A DNA stretch of 64,000 bases from positions 17,664,852 through 17,728,851 of the forward strand of contig CM070508.1 of NCBI GenBank assembly GCA_036346375.1, written 5' to 3'. The stretch comes from Guadua angustifolia. Taxonomy: Eukaryota; Streptophyta; Magnoliopsida; Poales; Poaceae. The position numbers and the translations under genes were made by a program. Below are positions 57,881-64,000 of the stretch, piece after piece; the first letter of the stretch is position 1, and each line of letters begins with the position of its first letter. The notes below the pieces were generated by a model. It saw only the letters and a list, made by a program, of their open reading frames with translations, was not told where the DNA came from and searched no databases.

Positions 57881-58377
57881 TATGGGTGTAGTGTAAATTA
57901 AAGATGCACTGTTTGCCAATCCTATTCCCATTCCCACAGTCAGTTCATTTTGTCTACGAATTTTCCAGCACCCAACAAAATAAAACCTCAAGCGAACAAA
58001 CGGATGCATCAAAGCAGCACGACCAGAGGCACGCTTTAATTTATCATTAGAATGAAAGAAGTCGAAGACGTACAACCACACCGATCTAGCTCCCTGGATC
58101 TCCGTCAGTCCGTCACCGTCATCGATCTCTTCCGGGCACTACCACCGATCCACGGCTACATATCGATGATCATACATGCACATATCAAAATTCAAAAACA
58201 ACAAACACAGTACTCCTGATCCAAATTAATTAACTGGACACACATACAACGACACAACTCAGCTCGATCCCTACGCACTTACATTACCATAATATGCTAC
58301 TTATATATATTACTGCTGCAGAACGTGATGCATTCGTCTAACTCGTTGAGAAACCAAACTCCGGCCGGCATCCAGGC
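57881..58377 (-). other. 3' flank and likely 3' UTR of the GDSL gene
   Basis: No ORF of interest. It lies downstream of the GDSL stop codon on the minus strand and probably includes its 3' UTR and poly(A) region. Confidence 0.4.
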
Positions 58378-60027
58378 CTACGGCTGCCATGCGGCGAGCT
58401 GCTGGATGTTCATGGGGTAGACGACGTCGGTGCCGGCGGAGAAGGCCGCCTTGCCGAGGAGCACGTTCACCCTCTCCGTCGGGTGGAAGGCGTCCCAGAA
58501 GATGTACGTGTTCCGGTTCGGGCACGGCCGCTGTAACGGCAGGCACGTGATCATCCCCCGGTTCCTCCCGATCCCGCAGCACCCGCGGTCCACCACGCTG
58601 AACCCTGCATGCAATTGCAATTCCACACCCGTCTCTCTGTCACCGACTGTTAACAATGACGATATGAATGCATGATGATCGGGCTAGAGTTGTTGGTGAT
58701 TACCGTAGGACCATGGGTTCCTGAGGACCTCGGAGATCATGGCGTAGTTGTCGACGTAGATGAACTTGGCGCGGGGGAGGTTGACGTTGAGGGTGTTCAC
58801 CATGGCCTTCACCTTGCTGTTGAAGGGGATGATGAGATCGTCCACGTCCGGCGAGCACATGTTGGTCGGGTTCCGCGCGCGCATGTTCGGGATGCACGCC
58901 ATCGACCCCACGCCGGCGATAACGAACCTGCGGGCTCCCAGGTTGTACAGGCTCTGCATGCAAGAACCAACACACAGAGGCATATTCAGATCAGACGGCA
59001 AATGCGCGCTGCCTGATGCATGCATGCAGTACGTACTGATCGTAATTAATTTTGCATTTTTGTGTGTGTGTGTCAGTGTGTGCAACTGCTTGATGAGCTT
59101 AACTAATCATCACCTTGAGCTGCTTTGTGTACTGCTGCACTAGGAGCGTGGAGTACTGCTCCCCGTTGTACTCGTTCCTGGTGTTGTAGTTGGGCATGAG
59201 GTAGTTGTTCAGGTAGTCGTTGCTGCCCATGCCCACGTAGAAGATGCTGCGCGCCAGCGAGCTGGCCAGCTTGCCGGCGCCCAGCTTCCCGGTGATCTGG
59301 TTCAGTGTCGACTGGAAGTTCTTGATCTGATCGTTGAACGGGATGCGCCCGACCTGCAGCATCCATGCATATATATATGGTGCCATGCATGAAAATTAAT
59401 AAGCTCATACGAATTAACGTTCCATAATTAAAAACTTGTTACAGCTGGTACAAGGACTGTTCAGGTTTAATCAGCATGCGTACAAAGTTCTGGCCGGTGT
59501 TGTCCAGGATCCCGGCGGCGGCGGAGGCGTAGTTCACGCCGTGGAGGGCGGCGTCGCCGCTGGAGGCCTCCGTGTGCGAAGGCAGGAGAGGCAGGCCGAG
59601 AAGTTCAGCTGCAGCAATGCAACAAGAGAGTGAATCAGAGAATTAAGCAGTCTAAAATTCTGATTAATTAGCGACGTATGTACAGATCAGTTACGGTCAA
59701 GGAGAGATTTGGCTATTGATTTGCGGTGACCCTGCAGTAAGGTTAGCCTGTGCAACCCCTGCCGCTGATAAATTCTCGGCGGGGAGGGACTCATGAGGAC
59801 TGCATGATGCACAGTGTATGCATTTACCACCGTGCCGTATACACATAGCCAAGCTAGAGTCACATGGAAACATTGATGCCACGGTAGCGGTACATACAAA
59901 TTGACTAGATGAATTCGTCGCATCATGTGTACTGCATGAGGTGATGAAGCGGCGGCAAGGCAGCAGCAACATTATGATTCCCGGGAAAAGTCGAGTACTA
60001 CTGCTACTGCCTATAGTACTGCATTAG

Positions 60028-60063
<36 letters not shown>

Positions 60064-63000
60064 GCACTTGAATGTGCACATGGTAGAGGCCAGTCAGTAG
60101 TTATTACCCAGCGACACTACTACTAGCTAGTGTCACAGTGCTCATGTAGATTGCACTATTGCAGTGACTAAGTAGTTGCCAATCAGCTCAGATTTGTTTG
60201 GACCATGCACTATCTATGATTAGATTTTCCCTTGGAAGATGTGAGAAAAAGGACTAAACATGCACATATAGTGTGGAATTCAGATATGTAGTCAATTGCA
60301 TTGGTTCTTCAAGGAAATCAAGGAGAAGCTAGCCTAACATTGGAAATTGTCTACTTGTCAACGATTATGGAAACTCACCGGATAAACAGATCTAGGTTCC
60401 CAGAAAAATGTGTATGTATGTATACCCAATTCACCAAACCTGGGGTATTAATTTGCTTTCAAGGGCCTTGCCTCGATAGTAAAATATTATAACAATTATT
60501 TTCTATGATTTGTAAAATATTCTTCCGCGGAACAGAGTGACTAAACACTCTTCATTGCATTGAAAAAACTAGAATTCATAGGAAGCATTATGAATCTATT
60601 TTTTTTAAGAACGAGAAAGGGGTTTAAAAAACGCAACCTGTGTTTCGCCACTAGGGTATACTACATGATTTCCCAACACTTTCATTGTATGACTAGCTCA
60701 TTTTAGGATGTACTCGAGGACGGAGCCAGAAATTTTATGAGGGGAGCCAATCCACCAAAAAGCAATTATGTTCATCTGGTTTCAAGCCAAAGTAGCTTCT
60801 GAACACCTATTGTAACAATACATTGTTTGACATTCGTCTGCCTAATGATCGACCTATCAAATAAAGATTTATATTATTTTGATGTCAAACAGTTGCATGA
60901 GAATGAGACATTTGTTAACTAGTGTTTACATTGCACTGAAATTATTACAACCCGCTCTTCAAGACTTCAATTTATCTTCGGTTTGGAGAGGTTTTGGGAG
61001 AAGAAATGCCAAAAAAAGGGAGACAGAATAAGAGGGAGTTGTGCTTCCTCCAGTTGCTCCTGTTCTCATGCCCTGATTGAGTTTTTAGAATTTGTGAGGG
61101 CAGTCCTAATGCGTAACATCTATAGCAATGTCCAGAAGATTAGAGAGGAGAGAGAGCATTTATTATATGATATCCATAGCAAATCTCCAATAGGTAGTGT
61201 GTATATTTTAGTAATCCAAAGACATTAATTAACTTATATGCATATTCTATGCATGCAAAAAAGCGTTGCGGGGAAATCGCTCAGGCTCCTAATGGTAAAT
61301 TTTCAATGTCTATTCTTCTTAGTCAAATACAAAAAAGCGATTTCTTACATGAGACATCACTTTCTTCTCTTTTTTTTAATGACCATCTAAATCATCTTTT
61401 TTTACCTATGTAGCACAATATACACATTGCTTAAACATCGCCTATGTGGCCCATTGGGAATACAAGATCATTTGTGCATATGTATGTGTAACATTAATTG
61501 GTTAGATAACTAAGAATTTACTCCCTCTGTTGTACAATATACTACTCCCCCGTTCATTTTTATAAAACTTATTTTTTGAATAGTCTTATTCACAAATATA
61601 AAGCTTGTATGTAGATTTAATGAGGTCTTTCTTTCTATACCTCTATTTATTCTCTCTCAATCATATGTATTTATTTATTACCACCGAAAGAGAGTATATC
61701 TTTCATTTTCTAAGACAATTAAGTTGGGGCATCTAAGTCATTTTCTCTTATACCTTTCTCAATTTCAACGGAATCTTAATCCTTGTGCGTAGAGTCAAAA
61801 TACGCCTTAGGACAAGTACAATAATAAAGCTAACTGCTTACTCTATCTTTTATCCATGTTATCTAGAGTAAGCACTAAACCCGGTTTATACAATAGCTAT
61901 CTCTAAAGGTTGGCTCTAGATGCCGTACATTAACTATATCTTCTTTGTTGTACATAAGGGCATGTACAATAAGGCCACCTCAGCTTTCTCTTAACATATC
62001 CACGTCAATTTTGTCTTATGTGGAAGAGTGAAAAAAAGGAGAGAGATAAGAGCTAGCTCTTATTTAATAGTAAGTATTACATAGGAGTATAGGTAGATTA
62101 GTTATGTATAAGAGAGAAGAGATAGTTAATGCAGGCATCTAAAGCCAATCTTTAGAAATAGTTATTATATAAGTTGGCTTTAGTGCTTACTCTGGATGGC
62201 ATAGATGAGAGATTGAGTAAACAGCTGGCTTTGTTATTGTACTTGCTCTAACTAATCTATCTATACTCCCGTGCAATGCTATCTTTTCTCTCCTCTTTTC
62301 TCATTCTTCTACATATGATAACACTGACATAGACATACTAAGAATAACCTGAGATGATCTTATTGTACATGCCCTTATAAAAATGAACGGAGGGAGTGTG
62401 TGCCTAGACCATACAGACATTAAATGTAGCAAAAATTAAATATCATTGGACTATGTATATCCTTATTAAATGGTATACTACAACGATGCACATACTTTTT
62501 AAGCATTAAAGCAGAATATATGGTAGAAATATTGTAATAACACACATTCGCCTCCCAATGAGGATTTTATTTTGTGAGACAGAGGGAGTAAGATTTAAGC
62601 TATGGAAGGGACCATGCATTTGATTTTAGAGTTTTGTTTCACACAAAATCAAAGGGGTCTGAATTTTTTTTTTAAGCATGGGGAGCCATGACTCCCCCTA
62701 GCCCCCTACTGTCTCCATCCCTGGATGTACTAAAATTAGCAGTTAAACTGAAATAAATTACACTACTTTGCTTGACTTACTACTTTCCAAAACAACACAA
62801 TAAATGCAACAGTAGGTCAAATAACACATCATGCATATATCAACTAGCACATAGTCATGTCAAGAAAACCGCAAGATGCATGCTGACTTCTATGTATATA
62901 TAACTCCTGGTAGGTAGTAGCAATTTTTAAGACAATTGTTTTTTCGTGAGAATTTGCAGTTTTTTTTGTTCCTTCAAAGCTGTGACATTTCCTCTGAACT

Positions 63001-63398
63001 AGCTAGTTCCAAAGAACTCCAATACAGTACCAAAACTGACGAGATCAACACAAGGAAGCACGCATGCATGCAGCATTTACGTGGTGCGTACCTATCTCGT
63101 CAACCATGGTGTAGCCGTTGGAGAAGCGGCCGGTGGGCCCGCCGGCGAAGTCGATGCCGTAGGGCAGGTAGTTGGCTTTGGCGAGCGACGTGAGGTCGTT
63201 GTTGTTGCCGTTGTCCGTCAGCGAGTCCCCGAACACGAACATCGCCGGCACGCTCGCCACCGCGCCTCCGTTCCCGCCGCCGCCGGGCCCCATTGGGAAC
63301 GTGCCGTTCCACGGCCACGGCGGGAATACCTGAGCCGTGGCACACCCGGAGGCCAGCAGGAACATCAGCAGGAGGACAGTTTCTACGGCGGAGGCCAT
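58378..63398 (-). CDS. GDSL esterase/lipase, secreted, five exons (382 aa)
   Basis: Exons on minus: 63,398-63,092, 59,608-59,484, 59,353-59,114, 58,953-58,704 and 58,604-58,378. All introns are gt/ag, phases match, and the sum is 1,149 nt. It encodes an SGNH-type serine hydrolase acting on ester or acyl lipids. Residues 1-22 are a signal peptide (VLLLMFLLASGCATA), so the protein should enter the secretory pathway. Block I is FVFGDSLTDNGNNN with nucleophile Ser59; block II glycine near 135 (NYASAAAGIL); block III GSND with Asn189; block V DAFHP with Asp345 and His348. All catalytic positions are present. The length is usual for plant members (350-390 aa). Intron 1 is 3,483 bases and holds nested MITEs; the other introns are 99-160 bases. 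It looks intact and functional; the substrate cannot be told from sequence. Confidence 0.93.
60029..60061 (+). repeat. (CT)n microsatellite
   Basis: About sixteen uninterrupted CT units inside GDSL intron 1. Confidence 0.95.
61545..62396. mobile_element. Inner Stowaway-like element
   Basis: Left ctcccccgttcatttttataaa and right (inverted) ctccctccgttcatttttataa are near-identical. The left flank is TA; the right flank is TG, so one copy of the duplication has mutated. Confidence 0.75.
61812..62373. repeat. Two interleaved inverted repeats
   Basis: Pair A: gacaagtacaataataaagc at 61,811 with the inverse of ggctttgttattgtacttgc ending at 62,245; their arms also share gcttactct and agtaagcac. 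Pair B: gggcatgtacaataagg at 61,958 with the inverse of tcttattgtacatgccc ending at 62,374; arms share ctatctatactcc-like sequence. Order along the strand is A-left, B-left, A-right, B-right. Confidence 0.6.
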
Positions 63399-63494
63399 TG
63401 GAGAGCTCGCTAGCTAGCTAGGTGGTAACCAGCAGCAGATCAGAGCCAGGCAGAGAACGTAGTGGGAGAACAGGAGTGGCGGTGGTGTATATAG
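63399..63494 (-). promoter_or_regulatory. GDSL 5' UTR and TATA box
   Basis: On the minus strand ctatataca (plus 63,487-63,495) lies about 90 bases before the ATG at 63,398, a normal plant TATA position for a short 5' leader. Confidence 0.55.
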
Positions 63495-64000
63495 AGGAGA
63501 GGGAGAACGAGGGCAGAGGGTTTTGGGGTGGTTGGTTGGTGGGTGAGGGAGGGTGTAAATGCGGCTCGGCCTGCATGCGGGTCTCCGGTCCGCTGACAGC
63601 CATTGCTGGCATGGTGGAGTAAATGGGAGCTAGCTCCCTTGGGACTCGTGCAGGCGAGGGGTAGCACCGCAGCAGCAGCAGCAGCAGCAGTGGCCACAGG
63701 CCCACAGCTCGTGAAGCCTGCCCTTTATCTGCTCAATGTTGGTTTTTTTTTTTTTTTTTATCTAGCGCTTCCGATGTGTATTCGTAAATTTAACGACTCC
63801 TTCACTATAAAAGGCATGATAGGTGAGTTTTGTCCTTTGCTACACTTAGGAGAGCAGAACATAACCAATGTTATAGGGGCGAGCCATAGTTGGAGAGCGC
63901 TGCTGCGCTCCGGTAGCACGGGAGGAGCATACACGCAAGCACGCCTGACTCCAATTGGTTGCGTTGCGGTAGCTCGGTAGTGCCTCCGGTGCTACCAGAG
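63495..64000. other. GDSL upstream region
   Basis: It contains a (CAG)n run at about 63,668-63,691 and a T-run at about 63,745-63,759. No gene is recognised; ORFs here are chance. Confidence 0.4.

Larger units (their letters stand above)
61521..62588. mobile_element. Outer Stowaway-like element
   Basis: Ends ctccctctgt and acagagggag are perfect inverted repeats flanked by TA on both sides (61,519-61,520 and 62,589-62,590), the Tc1/mariner-type signature of Stowaway MITEs. A second such element and two further inverted pairs lie inside. Confidence 0.75.
59609..63091 (-). other. GDSL intron 1 (3.5 kb)
   Basis: The donor is ag|gtacgc at 63,091 and the acceptor gctgcag at 59,609. It contains a (CT)n microsatellite, nested Stowaway-like elements and AT-rich filler. 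No internal gene is seen. Confidence 0.8.

Noticed and set aside
57323..57901. 192-aa ORF within the small hAT
   Set aside because: It crosses the right end of the element and a tandem duplication; composition only.

Overview
The window is nuclear DNA from a grass (Poaceae). The evidence is GC-rich monocot-style exons (ERF, UPF0301 and GDSL genes), cereal-type Stowaway, Harbinger-like and Mutator-derived MITEs, and layered Copia and Gypsy LTR retrotransposons. I cannot name the species from sequence alone. Only three host protein genes and one tRNA look real. Most of the rest is transposable-element sequence in several layers.

Layout. 1-4.1 kb: TE remnants and a small inverted-repeat element. 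About 4.1-20.7 kb: one very large Mutator-like element (MULE) with matching terminal inverted repeats built from palindromic units. It carries a decayed transposase gene, a multi-exon plant-mobile-domain (PMD) gene and a small GRF-like zinc-finger gene. A Copia-type, pol-less retrotransposon (6,881-13,554, TSD GAAGT) sits inside the transposase gene, and a MULE-type MITE (9,340-9,731, TSD CTGTTGTTA) sits inside that retrotransposon's gag. About 22.6-29.1 kb: a second, badly broken Copia element of the same lineage. 29,174-32,693: a hAT transposon with near-matching 8-bp TSDs that holds transposase remnants and a captured leucine-rich-repeat receptor fragment.

33.2 kb: an intronless AP2/ERF (DREB-type) gene, followed by two further copies of the MULE MITE family, each with 9-bp flanking duplications. 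36.0-38.2 kb (minus): a three-exon plastid-type UPF0301/AlgH gene with an apparent 1-nt frame problem in exon 1. 39,214-50,207: a Gypsy element with 3.7-kb LTRs and perfect TSD TAATC; it has an intact gag but a shattered pol. 50,399-53,277: a small Gypsy element with about 380-bp LTRs and perfect TSD AAGCA, in which protease is fused straight to an integrase scrap. About 53.9-56.0 kb: a Pack-MULE-like unit with roughly 250-bp terminal inverted repeats. 56.4 kb: tRNA-Ile(UAU) on minus. 57,038-57,872: a non-autonomous hAT with perfect TSD CATATAGG. 58.4-63.4 kb (minus): a complete five-exon GDSL esterase/lipase gene (382 aa) whose 3.5-kb first intron carries nested MITEs.

The host genes do not form a pathway; they are independent loci separated by TE blocks. 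None of the four LTR elements keeps a complete pol, so any movement needed proteins supplied elsewhere. The most unusual unit is the multi-gene MULE with PMD and zinc-finger passengers. The most unusual single junction is the left end of the Copia element at 6,881, where an inverted copy of its LTR 3' end abuts an otherwise correct target duplication.
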